52,776 nt of DNA from IMG/VR virus record IMGVR_UViG_3300042731_003369, positions 1 to 52,776 of that record; one strand, 5' to 3'. The stretch comes from a virus. This document shows, piece after piece, positions 26,184 to 32,710 of the stretch (its first letter is position 1; every line of letters starts with the position of its first letter). The notes under the pieces are model-generated. The model worked only from the letters and a program-made list of their open reading frames with translations. It was not told where the DNA came from and ran no database searches. The position numbers and the translations under genes were made by a program.

Positions 26184-26341
26184 TTTAACTCCCTTTCTGT
26201 TTTATCGAATAATGCAATAAGATATTTAGCATTTGTCATTTTATTTATCGCTGCTCGGATGCGTAATTCTTCTTTTATTGCATTACGTTCTTTTTCTGTT
26301 TTACATCTACAATGAAAAGAAATATTATTTTGTTTAGTCAT
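26180..26341 (-). CDS. small RHH-like protein
   Basis: From the ATG at 26341 the protein has 53 aa: a short beta strand (NISFHCRCKTEKERNAI) followed by two helices, in the order of a ribbon-helix-helix regulator, although one strand is cysteine-containing. AGAGG is 9 bases upstream. It is first in a minus transcript that continues into the HNH gene. Confidence 0.5.
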   Translation of the reverse strand: MTKQNNISFHCRCKTEKERNAIKEELRIRAAINKMTNAKYLIALFDKTERELK

Positions 26342-26353
26342 AATTTTAACCTC

Positions 26354-26361
26354 TGTATACA
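26354..26361. promoter_or_regulatory. TGTATACA palindrome (operator candidate 1)
   Basis: This 8-bp palindrome sits just downstream of the minus promoter's -10 box. It is matched exactly at 26428-26435 in the divergent promoter and nearly at 25645-25652. Confidence 0.4.
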
Positions 26362-26389
26362 TAATAATACACTATCGGAAAATGAGCAA
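26361..26389 (-). promoter_or_regulatory. minus-strand promoter for the RHH-like and HNH genes
   Basis: TTGCTC (26384-26389) and TATTAT (26361-26366) are 17 bases apart on the minus strand. It faces away from the plus promoter at 26420-26448, forming a divergent control region. Confidence 0.6.
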
Positions 26390-26419
26390 TAAAAAATTTA
26401 AATTAATTGCAAAAAATAC

Positions 26420-26448
26420 TTGACACATGTATACACTTAATATACATT
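26420..26448 (+). promoter_or_regulatory. plus-strand promoter with internal palindrome
   Basis: TTGACA (26420-26425) is followed after 17 bases by TACATT (26443-26448). The spacer holds TGTATACA at 26428-26435. It would drive the 55-aa gene and the IbrA/IbrB genes. Confidence 0.7.
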
Positions 26449-26482
26449 ATATAGTAGAAAGATTAAACAAAGGAGAAACAAA

Positions 26483-26650
26483 ATGACAAATACAGAATAT
26501 TTACAATTATCAATGCAGTACCAAAAAAGCAAGGATTATATTTCTACTCGTAAAAACATTACACCGGGCGAATGCCTGCAAGAGTTCGGAAATATTTTTT
26601 TACTAATAAAAACATTACGGGAGGATGCCATCAAATATGACAATAATTAG
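26483..26650 (+). CDS. small helical protein
   Basis: A 55-aa protein starting MTNTEYLQLSMQYQKSKDYI, with AAGGAG eight bases before the ATG. It is the first gene after the plus promoter. It has no recognised family, and is followed directly by the first structured leader element. Confidence 0.55.
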   Translation: MTNTEYLQLSMQYQKSKDYISTRKNITPGECLQEFGNIFLLIKTLREDAIKYDNN

Positions 26651-26738
26651 CAGAGTCAAGCGGGCAATAGCCCGTTTAATGTGCCTGACAGTAGTCAGCC
26701 CGTGACAAGCCGGGAAATAAAACATAAGGAGAAACAAT
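26651..26738 (+). ncRNA. structured leader element, copy 1
   Basis: The element starts CAGAGTCAAGCGGGC right after a stop codon. It has a hairpin CGGGC-AATA-GCCCG (26661-26674), a second CTGAC-AGTA-GTCAG (26685-26698) and a third CCCG/CGGG (26699-26714), then AAGGAG and an ATG-AAA-AAA start. Copy 2 at 28694-28788 shares the first 24 bases with compensatory pairing in the stem. Confidence 0.55.
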
Positions 26739-26945
26739 ATGAAAAAAAGAAAATATTTAGTTAAAGAAAAAAAAGAAATTTATAATAAAAAATGGGATCA
26801 ATGTTTAAATCATAATCCAATTATAAACCATAGGAAAGAATTGAAATCATATCATGTTTTTGCTTATTGCCAAGAAGATGCTTGTTTTATTGTTGCAGAA
26901 AGATTAAAAAAAAGTATTCTTGATTATAATGCCGAATTAATATGA
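26739..26945 (+). CDS. hypothetical protein before IbrA
   Basis: A 68-aa Lys-rich protein (KKRKYLVKEKKEIYNKKWDQ) with a short AYCQEDACF cysteine pair. It follows the first leader element and overlaps the IbrA start by four bases, so it may be co-translated. Similar short genes next to ibrA are not known to me. Confidence 0.6.
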   Translation: MKKRKYLVKEKKEIYNKKWDQCLNHNPIINHRKELKSYHVFAYCQEDACFIVAERLKKSILDYNAELI

Positions 26946-28192
26946 AAAATTATTTAAAAATAAATGTTTTGCAAGCTACTCAAGAAAGAATTAAATATAT
27001 ATTTGATAATTTTAATAAAATATATGTATCTTTTTCAGGTGGAAAAGATTCAACTGTAATGCTTCATCTTATAATGGATGAAGCAATTAAACGCAATCAA
27101 AAAATCGGTTTATTATTTATAGATTTAGAAGGGCAATATAAATATACTATTGATCATATTAATGAAATGATCAAATTATATAATAATCATATTGAATTAT
27201 ATTGGATATGTTTACCTTTAATTTTACGAAATGCTGTTTCAGTATTCGAACCACGATGGATATGCTGGGATAATGATAAAAGAGATATTTGGATTCGTTC
27301 ATTGCCTGATAATGTTATTCATGATATTACTTATTTTTCATTTTTTAGAAAAGGAATGGAATTTGAAGATTTCGTAATTGAATTTGGAAAATGGTATTCT
27401 CAAGGAAAAAAAACTGCATGTTTTGTTGGTATACGATCAGATGAATCTTTAAATAGATTTAGAACAATTAAAAATGATAAAAAACAAACATATAATAATA
27501 AAATGTGGACTACAAAAATATATGATACAAATATATATAATATATATCCGATATATGATTGGAAAACATCTGATATATGGAAATATAATGGGAAATATAA
27601 AAAATGTTATAATAAACTTTATGATATTATGTATAAAGCTGGATTGTCTATTCATCAACAAAGAATATGTCAACCTTATGGAGATGATCAACGAAAAGGA
27701 TTGTGGTTATTTCATATAATAGAACCGGAAACTTGGTCAAAAATAATTGCTCGTGTTAATGGTGCAAATAGTGGGGCAGAATTTGTTCAATATTCAGGAA
27801 ATATTTCTGGACAAATTAAAATAACAAAACCTGAAAATCACACATGGCAAAGTTTTAGTTTATTACTTTTGGAAACAATGCCTGAACAATTAAAAGAACA
27901 TTATAAAAATAAAATCCATATTTTTTTAAGATGGTATGAAGAACGAGGATATAGAAATGGAATTCCAGATGAAGTTGATTTAAAAGAAGAATCAACAAGA
28001 AAAAGACCATCATGGCGCAGAATAGCAAAAATGTTATTGCGTAATGATTATTGGGCAAAAGGATTATCGTTTAATCAAACAAAAGATGGATATTTTTATA
28101 AACGATATTTAACAAGAATAAAATTGGATAGAGATAAACGAGAATTTGAAAATAAAATAAAATGTAGAAACGGAGGTAAATTTTTAATATGA
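26942..28192 (+). CDS. ibrA: IbrA-like PAPS reductase-family protein
   Basis: This 416-aa protein has the N-type ATP pyrophosphatase loop SGGKDST at 32-38 and the family body with YPIYDWKTSDIW, FVGIRSDESLNR, HQQRICQPYGDDQRKGLW. The length and C-terminal WRRIAKMLLRNDYWAK part match IbrA-type proteins (PAPS reductase plus DUF3440). IbrA/IbrB were described as activators of immunoglobulin-binding eib genes in E. coli; the chemistry is not settled. Very AT-rich codons suggest transfer. It overlaps the ibrB-like gene by four bases (ATGA). Confidence 0.88.
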   Translation: MKNYLKINVLQATQERIKYIFDNFNKIYVSFSGGKDSTVMLHLIMDEAIKRNQKIGLLFIDLEGQYKYTIDHINEMIKLYNNHIELYWICLPLILRNAVSVFEPRWICWDNDKRDIWIRSLPDNVIHDITYFSFFRKGMEFEDFVIEFGKWYSQGKKTACFVGIRSDESLNRFRTIKNDKKQTYNNKMWTTKIYDTNIYNIYPIYDWKTSDIWKYNGKYKKCYNKLYDIMYKAGLSIHQQRICQPYGDDQRKGLWLFHIIEPETWSKIIARVNGANSGAEFVQYSGNISGQIKITKPENHTWQSFSLLLLETMPEQLKEHYKNKIHIFLRWYEERGYRNGIPDEVDLKEESTRKRPSWRRIAKMLLRNDYWAKGLSFNQTKDGYFYKRYLTRIKLDRDKREFENKIKCRNGGKFLI

Positions 28193-28692
28193 ACCAAGAA
28201 TGGATAAAAGATCATCCTATAAATAATGTAATATGGTTGCCCATAGAACAAATATTTGGTAATGATTATAATCCAAATAAAGTTGCTCCTCCGGAAATGG
28301 AATTATTGAAATTATCCATTCAAACAAATGGATATACTCAACCAATTGTTGTATGGAAAACTGAATATGGTTATGAAATAGTGGATGGTTTTCATAGACA
28401 TTTAATTGGAATTGAATTAAAATTATCTCATCTTCCTTGTGTTATAATTAACAATAAAGATACCGGTAGAAGTGATCGTATAGCAGCAACAATCCGACAT
28501 AATAGAGCAAGAGGAAAACATCAAATTCAATCAATGAGTGATATAGTATTGGAACTTTCCCGTAGAAATTGGAATGATAAAAAAATAGCGAAAGAATTAG
28601 GTATGGATGCAGATGAAGTATTGCGTTTAAAACAAATAACTGGTCTTGCGGAATTATTTGCAGATGAAGAATTTTCAAAAGCATGGGAATAA
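28189..28692 (+). CDS. ibrB: IbrB-like ParB/Srx-domain protein
   Basis: A 167-aa protein with the ParB-fold motif YEIVDGFHRHLIG, then IAATIRHNRARGKHQIQ and a helix-turn-helix-like KKIAKELGMDADEVLRLK, ending ADEEFSKAWE as IbrB proteins do. ParB-fold proteins bind DNA or hydrolyse nucleotides. The pair with IbrA is well known in prophages. It is co-translated with the PAPS-reductase-like gene and followed by the second leader element. Confidence 0.88.
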   Translation: MNQEWIKDHPINNVIWLPIEQIFGNDYNPNKVAPPEMELLKLSIQTNGYTQPIVVWKTEYGYEIVDGFHRHLIGIELKLSHLPCVIINNKDTGRSDRIAATIRHNRARGKHQIQSMSDIVLELSRRNWNDKKIAKELGMDADEVLRLKQITGLAELFADEEFSKAWE

Positions 28693-28693
28693 A

Positions 28694-28788
28694 CAGAGTC
28701 AAGCGGGCACTAGTCCGCTGCCTCTCTCTGAAGCCGGGAGACTGAAGATGGCCAGGGCAGGCCGAAACAAAATTAAGAGGTAAACAAT
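28694..28788 (+). ncRNA. structured leader element, copy 2
   Basis: CAGAGTCAAGCGGGC opens the element two bases after the ibrB-like stop. The hairpin GCGGGC-ACTA-GTCCGC (28703-28718) is the partner of copy 1, with changed bases that keep pairing. GGCC-AGGGCA-GGCC (28750-28763) forms another stem. An AAGAGG site and an ATG-AAA-AAA start follow. It may regulate translation of the next gene. Confidence 0.55.
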
Positions 28789-28971
28789 ATGAAAAAAATA
28801 AAAATTGAACTAACACCGACACAATATCATGTATTGACCGAAATTATCAGTAATGTACTTGATGTAATCGAATGGGACAGTAATTTACAAATGTATTCCG
28901 TAGGTGACAGATTTATTTACAGTTGTTTCAAAGATCAACTTCAGACATTAAAAAATTTAGGAAAAATATAA
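28789..28971 (+). CDS. small hypothetical protein after the second leader
   Basis: A 60-aa protein starting KKIKIELTPTQYHVLTEIIS, mostly helical with an amphipathic first part. AAGAGG lies upstream. It and the 26739 gene both follow a leader element, but their proteins are not similar. Confidence 0.55.
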   Translation: MKKIKIELTPTQYHVLTEIISNVLDVIEWDSNLQMYSVGDRFIYSCFKDQLQTLKNLGKI

Positions 28972-28983
28972 AGAGAGGTCTAA

Positions 28984-29148
28984 ATGACAAAACCAGACAA
29001 ATGTAAAAACATCCAGTGTACTGAGTGCGGTAATCGCAAGTACTGTAAAGAGTTTGAAGAATATGAAACTAGCCTTGACGAAGCCCTTAATCGGTTTGAC
29101 AAATTTAAAGTCAAAGAACTTGTCGGAAAGTGGACAGGGATTATTTAA
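28984..29148 (+). CDS. small cysteine-rich protein
   Basis: A 54-aa protein with Cys at 7, 12, 15 and 21 (CKNIQCTECGNRKYC), likely a zinc finger, followed by an amphipathic helix. GAGAGG is upstream. It is the last gene before the hairpin at 29171. Confidence 0.55.
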   Translation: MTKPDKCKNIQCTECGNRKYCKEFEEYETSLDEALNRFDKFKVKELVGKWTGII

Positions 29149-29170
29149 AGGTTGAGCGTTTTCATTTTCT

Positions 29171-29199
29171 AAAAAAACAGCCGAGTTGAGAGCTCGGCT
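29171..29199 (-). terminator. Rho-independent terminator on the minus strand
   Basis: AGCCGAG (29179-29185) and CTCGGCT (29193-29199) form a 7-bp stem. On the minus strand it is followed by GTTTTTTT, so it should end the minus lysis-type transcript. On the plus strand the run after the stem (AAATTTT) is weaker. Confidence 0.7.
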
Positions 29200-29225
29200 A
29201 AATTTTAATAAGAAGGTAACTAAAT

Positions 29226-29253
29226 GTTTAGTGTCAATTTAAATATACTAAAC
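29226..29253. promoter_or_regulatory. GTTTAGT/ACTAAAC inverted repeat upstream of the HTH gene
   Basis: Two 7-bp half-sites are 14 bases apart, 18 bases before the HTH start. Such an arrangement suits autoregulation by the small HTH protein next to it. Confidence 0.45.
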
Positions 29254-29271
29254 TGATAGAGGTATGTCAAT

Positions 29272-29493
29272 ATGGATCACAAAAAAATAATTGAAAATTA
29301 TAACACCGGGAAAAAAGAATTGTATTCGGAAATTAGAGGGATGCTGAAAATGATCGGAACGGCGGAAGCATCCAGGATTCTCGGCGTCAGAATGCCTTAC
29401 GTATCGAATCTCAAAACAGGCCGGAAAAAGGTTGGCTATCAGCAGCTACTTAGCATTCGCGCGCTACTCTCCAGGCCAGATTATGAGCAATAA
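29272..29493 (+). CDS. small helix-turn-helix regulator
   Basis: A 73-aa protein whose residues 25-62 (GTAEASRILGVRMPYVSNLK, TGRKKVGYQQLLSIRALL) form a clear HTH of the XRE/Cro type. It lacks a dimerisation or cleavage domain, so it resembles Cro more than CI. An inverted repeat lies just upstream. It converges with a minus gene and overlaps it by 30 bases. It is one of few candidate lysogeny regulators. Confidence 0.7.
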   Translation: MDHKKIIENYNTGKKELYSEIRGMLKMIGTAEASRILGVRMPYVSNLKTGRKKVGYQQLLSIRALLSRPDYEQ

Positions 29494-29559
29494 TTTCCTT
29501 GAAATTAGATAAAGTCCTGCAATACAAATTAATATCCCGACAATAATTCCTAGTAACAT
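29464..29559 (-). CDS. 31-aa single-span membrane peptide
   Basis: The peptide MLLGIIVGILICIAGLYLIS plus a short charged end is almost wholly hydrophobic. GGAGGG lies upstream of its ATG. It is last in the minus lysis-like block and could be a small holin regulator or toxin-like peptide. Confidence 0.5.
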   Translation of the reverse strand: MLLGIIVGILICIAGLYLISRKLLLIIWPGE

Positions 29560-29601
29560 AATGGTTGCCCTCCGTTTTTTTCATCATACATAATTTTTTT
29601 A

Positions 29602-29769
29602 TTAAGCCCATGTCCACCGATCAGGATAACATGGTTCAATGTAAGGTATATAAATCGGTCTTTCTTGACGCCCAAAATATTCGTGTAATTTCAGGTACAG
29701 CTCTTTTGCTTTTTCGTCAGAAAGTTCTAAAACTTTATCATCAATTTTAAATTGAATTTTTACTTTCAT
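29602..29769 (-). CDS. small hypothetical protein of the lysis-like block
   Basis: A 55-aa protein starting MKVKIQFKIDDKVLELSDEK, with Pro/Tyr-rich end (PIYIPYIEPCYPDRWTWA). It overlaps the upstream holin-like gene as ATGA, so it is probably translated by coupling. No family recognised. Confidence 0.55.
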   Translation of the reverse strand: MKVKIQFKIDDKVLELSDEKAKELYLKLHEYFGRQERPIYIPYIEPCYPDRWTWA

Positions 29770-29984
29770 TCTTTAACTCCGTTTTTATTTTTCATCATAT
29801 TTACACCGGCTTGGCTGCCCCATGTCACTGTCAAGATTGCAGCCTGAGCATATAGGATTGTATCCATATCGCTTATCTTCGCCGTGTCTTTGGAGACTTT
29901 ATATAATGTCATTACAGCAAAAAATATAATAATGACTTCTGAAATTACAAAAGCCGTTAAGCCGATTTTTTTAGCTGTTCTCAA
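29766..29984 (-). CDS. holin-like small membrane protein
   Basis: This 72-aa protein has two hydrophobic segments (residues 9-27 and 44-58) and a Lys/Asn-rich end (MMKNKNGVKE), the general shape of a class II holin. It follows an XhlA-like gene. The holin would form the membrane lesions that release an endolysin. The identification is from shape and context only. Confidence 0.5.
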   Translation of the reverse strand: MRTAKKIGLTAFVISEVIIIFFAVMTLYKVSKDTAKISDMDTILYAQAAILTVTWGSQAGVNMMKNKNGVKE

Positions 29985-29993
29985 ATTGTTTCC

Positions 29994-30233
29994 TTAATTA
30001 TTTTTTAACTTCTCTGATTTCGCACTTGAGCCAATCAATGGCTTCTCTGATGCCGGACATATCTTTTGTTCGTTCAAATAGTTCTTTGATTTGGGAGTCG
30101 TATCCTTTGACCATGCGTACAAGGAAAAAACCAAAAATCCCGATGACAATAGAAACAATAGTAAAAATAATAGTTGTAATGTTGATAGATATTTGCGTCT
30201 CCAATTTGTCCTCCCGGTAGAATATGCGTTCAT
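29994..30233 (-). CDS. overlapping ORF in a second frame, leader or dual-coding gene
   Basis: This 79-aa frame starts at an ATG preceded by AAAGGAG with eight bases spacing and overlaps the whole XhlA-like gene. Its first 13 codons carry the Shine-Dalgarno of that gene. The protein has a membrane segment (LQLLFLLLFLLSSGFLVFSL). It is either a real dual-coding product, in the manner of Rz/Rz1, or translated to open the second start. Confidence 0.35.
   Translation of the reverse strand: MNAYSTGRTNWRRKYLSTLQLLFLLLFLLSSGFLVFSLYAWSKDTTPKSKNYLNEQKICPASEKPLIGSSAKSEKLKNN
29998..30204 (-). CDS. XhlA-like holin-associated protein
   Basis: A 68-aa protein with one membrane segment at residues 9-30 (ITTIIFTIVSIVIGIFGFFL) followed by an amphipathic helix (QIKELFERTKDMSG, IREAIDWLKCEIREV). 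XhlA proteins have such a helix-membrane arrangement, often in reverse order. The start is TTG with GGGAGG six bases upstream. Confidence 0.5.
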   Translation of the reverse strand: METQISINITTIIFTIVSIVIGIFGFFLVRMVKGYDSQIKELFERTKDMSGIREAIDWLKCEIREVKK

Positions 30234-30257
30234 ATATTACTCCTTTGGGTTTTTTAC

Positions 30258-30286
30258 ATCATACAAAATAAAGATTTTTTATGCAA
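30258..30286 (-). promoter_or_regulatory. promoter for the minus lysis-like block
   Basis: TTGCAT (30281-30286) and TATGAT (30258-30263) lie 17 bases apart on the minus strand. The promoter is 28 bases from the divergent promoter at 30314. Confidence 0.6.
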
Positions 30287-30313
30287 GGATTAAAATTTTT
30301 CTTGACTTTTTTG

Positions 30314-30342
30314 TTGACGTGTAACATTGTGTAACGTATGTT
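30314..30342 (+). promoter_or_regulatory. plus-strand early promoter with direct repeats
   Basis: TTGACG (30314-30319) and TATGTT (30337-30342) are 17 bases apart. Two GTGTAAC copies at 30319-30325 and 30329-30335, one helical turn apart, fill the spacer and look like a repressor site. It would start the long early operon that begins at 30362. Confidence 0.65.
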
Positions 30343-30361
30343 AAAAACAAAGGAGGTAACC

Positions 30362-30712
30362 ATGGATATAGAAATAAAAAACGCAATAATTGAAAGTGCA
30401 AAAATAACAAATGATGATCATGGATTCTTAACAGCATGGATTTATTTGGATTATGGAGATTGTGGACATCAAGGATTTGGCGGATATGCTTTATATCTTC
30501 CTAAATCTTTTACTTATCATAAGTTATTATCTCACGCCGGTCATTGGATATGGCGAGTAATGGAAATTGCCGGTGTTTCTGAATGGTCAGAATTAATAGG
30601 AAAAACTGTACGAGTTAGAAGTGAACATTCAAAAATTCATGAAATCGGTCATATTGTAAAAGATGATTGGTTTAATCCAAGTATAGATTTTAAAAACAAA
30701 GAGGCAGAATGA
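30362..30712 (+). CDS. conserved-type phage early protein of unknown function
   Basis: The ATG at 30362 has AAAGGAGGTAACC just upstream; an upstream in-frame ATG at 30338 lies in the promoter and is rejected. The 116-aa protein has a Gly/His-rich centre ([18 protein letters not shown]) and a [19 protein letters not shown] part. A similar arrangement occurs in small phage early proteins. It is the first gene of the early operon. Confidence 0.6.
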   Translation: MDIEIKNAIIESAKITNDDHGFLTAWIYLDYGDCGHQGFGGYALYLPKSFTYHKLLSHAGHWIWRVMEIAGVSEWSELIGKTVRVRSEHSKIHEIGHIVKDDWFNPSIDFKNKEAE

Positions 30713-30861
30713 GAAAAGAACACGTAACATTCCGACTGGAACCGGACACTAAAGCTAAACTTGAGAAACAGGCAAAGAAACGGGATAGAACATTTTCCGA
30801 TCTTTTGCGCTGGCTGATCAAGCATTTTTTGAAAAATCCTGAGAAATTTAAGGAGGAGTAA
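30709..30861 (+). CDS. ribbon-helix-helix regulator (Arc/CopG-like)
   Basis: A 50-aa protein: strand [20 protein letters not shown], then a turn and helix [16 protein letters not shown]. That is the ribbon-helix-helix order with F/R/E residues in the strand, which would contact DNA as a dimer. It starts as ATGA on the stop of the gene before. It may bind the direct repeats in the early promoter. Confidence 0.7.
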   Translation: MRKEHVTFRLEPDTKAKLEKQAKKRDRTFSDLLRWLIKHFLKNPEKFKEE

Positions 30862-31464
30862 ATGTATATCTATTATAAAAATAATTGGATACAAGTAAAT
30901 CAAAATGATGATCGAGTGAAAAAATTAAATATCATCATCGGAGAAGGAGTTGCCATCGGAGAAGGAGTTGCCATTGGAGAAAAAGCTGGCATTGGAGAAA
31001 AAGTTGCCATCGGAGAATGGGCTGACATCGAAGAATGGGCTGCCATTGGAGAAGGAGCTATTATTGGAGAAGGAGCTATTATCCGAAAAGGAGCTGTTAT
31101 TGGAGAAAAAGCTGGCATTGGAGAAAAAGTTGCCATCGGAGAAGGAGCTGTCATCGGAGAAGGAGCTATTATCCGAAAAGGAACTGTTATTGGAGAAGGA
31201 GCTATTATCCGAAAAGGAGCTGTTATTGGAGAAAAAGCTATCATCGAAAAAGAAGCTATTATCGATATAATCATATCAAGATACAACTGCAATAAATATT
31301 TTGATGAAAAATTAAAAATATCATACATCCGAATAGGTTGCGAAATTCATCCTGTGGAAAGATGGAAAGATATTGCTTTTCAGGAACAACTTGCAGATAA
31401 ACATGACCGGACATGGTGGGAAGAAAAAGGCAGAAAAATATTAGTTTTTTTATTGGAGGAGTAA
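30862..31464 (+). CDS. hexapeptide-repeat left-handed beta-helix protein
   Basis: Residues about 25-135 of this 200-aa protein are some 18 copies of a hexapeptide like I-G-E-G-A-[VI], encoded by near-identical 18-base repeats. This is the left-handed parallel beta-helix signature of acyltransferase-type proteins. The C-terminal 65 residues are a different helical domain (HPVERWKDIAFQEQLADKHD). No catalytic His in a transferase loop is seen. The role is unknown. The repeats could change in number by slippage. Confidence 0.75.
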   Translation: MYIYYKNNWIQVNQNDDRVKKLNIIIGEGVAIGEGVAIGEKAGIGEKVAIGEWADIEEWAAIGEGAIIGEGAIIRKGAVIGEKAGIGEKVAIGEGAVIGEGAIIRKGTVIGEGAIIRKGAVIGEKAIIEKEAIIDIIISRYNCNKYFDEKLKISYIRIGCEIHPVERWKDIAFQEQLADKHDRTWWEEKGRKILVFLLEE

Positions 31465-31506
31465 CTGTAATTGGATAATAAAAATAATGAATAGGGAGAT
31501 AAATAA

Positions 31507-31794
31507 ATGATCTGCTCTAAATGCGCACACAGAGAATATCTTCGTTACAAAAACATAGAAGCCTTTGACTGCGGCGAACTAAGAAAAGTCAGCTACGATA
31601 ATATTGATTACTGTCATAAACACAGACTGCCCTGTGATGACGCATACTTGGATTGTGAATACCGGGAAATTTCAATTGAAGTTGAAAAACTGGAATCTAT
31701 AAGAGATTTAATGACAGATTCTTATGACGAATATGAAACACTAGATTTGAAGACAGCTTTAAATTATATCAATGAAATACTGGAGGAAGAATGA
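31507..31794 (+). CDS. cysteine-rich small protein
   Basis: A 95-aa acidic protein with six Cys in the first half (CSKCAHREYL, FDCGEL, CHKHRLPCDDAYLDC), likely binding zinc. The second half is an acidic helix. It overlaps the next gene by four bases. Confidence 0.6.
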   Translation: MICSKCAHREYLRYKNIEAFDCGELRKVSYDNIDYCHKHRLPCDDAYLDCEYREISIEVEKLESIRDLMTDSYDEYETLDLKTALNYINEILEEE

Positions 31795-32021
31795 AAGTAA
31801 ATAAAAAACCATTGATAGATCATTATACAGATATTAGTTATTTACAATTGGTCATTGATGGTCGCAACCGGGCATTGATTGATCTCTGTGAGTTTCCCGG
31901 ATTTAAGACAACTTGGATGCGCTACAAATTGTACAATGTCCGGGACAGACTTATAATAACCTATAAATCAGCAATTCTCTGGCTGTTCTGGCTGGGGTGT
32001 TATGTACAAATAATAAAATAA
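31791..32021 (+). CDS. small protein with C-terminal membrane segment
   Basis: A 76-aa protein with a charged N-terminal part and a hydrophobic end (SAILWLFWLGCYVQII) that may insert in the membrane. It is coupled to the gene before through ATGA. No family recognised. Confidence 0.55.
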   Translation: MKVNKKPLIDHYTDISYLQLVIDGRNRALIDLCEFPGFKTTWMRYKLYNVRDRLIITYKSAILWLFWLGCYVQIIK

Positions 32022-32032
32022 GGAGGCAGTAA

Positions 32033-32302
32033 ATGATAATAAAATTTAAAGGTTGCGATAAATTAAAATATGAAGGATTCAATGTACCGCGACAAGCTAT
32101 TTCAACAAAAAATGGAACTGCTGTATGTTTTGCTAGACTTGATTCTGACGGTCAACTACAATTAGTGCAATTTTGTATTAGAGGAAGGATGAATAATCCT
32201 TTATCCGGAATCGAAATAAAATGCTGCCCGTTTTATCAGGAAATTGAGCATTGCATAGATGTTCCTGATTCTGAATTAGATTCCAATCCAAAAACATTTT
32301 AG
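32033..32302 (+). CDS. hypothetical early protein
   Basis: An 89-aa protein with mixed strands and a late Cys-Pro-Phe segment (IEIKCCPFYQEIEHCIDVPD). GGAGG precedes the start. No function can be read from the sequence. Confidence 0.55.
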   Translation: MIIKFKGCDKLKYEGFNVPRQAISTKNGTAVCFARLDSDGQLQLVQFCIRGRMNNPLSGIEIKCCPFYQEIEHCIDVPDSELDSNPKTF

Positions 32303-32313
32303 GAGATATAAAC

Positions 32314-32550
32314 ATGGCTTCGTGTGAAAAATGTTGGGGAGATGCATTTGATAGAATGATAACAACAGGAAAAGATCAAGCAGAATATTATCATGATTTA
32401 ATCATTGAACGTAAAGACAATCCTTGTACACCAGAAGAACAAGCCGGAGAAGATGCGAAATTATGTTTAGAATGTAAAAGAAAAACAGTGCATCAATATA
32501 CACATTGTTGCGTAAATTCAGATTGTAAAAAATATTATCAGAAGGTATAA
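32314..32550 (+). CDS. putative zinc-finger protein
   Basis: This 78-aa protein has CEKC near its start and a second group, CLECKRKTVHQYTHCCVNSD followed by CKKYY, a plausible zinc site. Its middle is acidic and helical. AGGAG is upstream. Small zinc proteins like this are frequent in phage early regions. Confidence 0.6.
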   Translation: MASCEKCWGDAFDRMITTGKDQAEYYHDLIIERKDNPCTPEEQAGEDAKLCLECKRKTVHQYTHCCVNSDCKKYYQKV

Positions 32551-32552
32551 AC

Positions 32553-32699
32553 ATGAAAAAGATGAAAACAGATTTATTAACATTTATAGGCTGTACAGTA
32601 CTTTTAATTTTATCAATTGCGATATGGTGCATAGGGAAACATCTTCTCGCATTATATTTGTTAGGTTTAGCAATTTTTGTAAAAATACAATTTAAATAA
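32553..32699 (+). CDS. small two-span membrane protein
   Basis: A 48-aa protein with two hydrophobic stretches (LLTFIGCTVLLILSIAIW and LLALYLLGLAIFVKI) around GKH. AAGG lies seven bases upstream. It may act on the host membrane; nothing more can be said. Confidence 0.5.
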   Translation: MKKMKTDLLTFIGCTVLLILSIAIWCIGKHLLALYLLGLAIFVKIQFK

Positions 32700-32710
32700 G
32701 GAGGCAGTAA

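Noticed and set aside
30862-31270. Tandem 18-bp repeats as a CRISPR array
   Set aside because: The repeats encode one continuous hexapeptide pattern, have no spacers of constant length, and no cas genes are nearby.
30900-31328. 142-aa minus-strand frame and a 106-aa second plus frame over the hexapeptide repeats
   Set aside because: The 18-bp repeats keep every frame open, so these repetitive ORFs follow from the repeat and not from selection.
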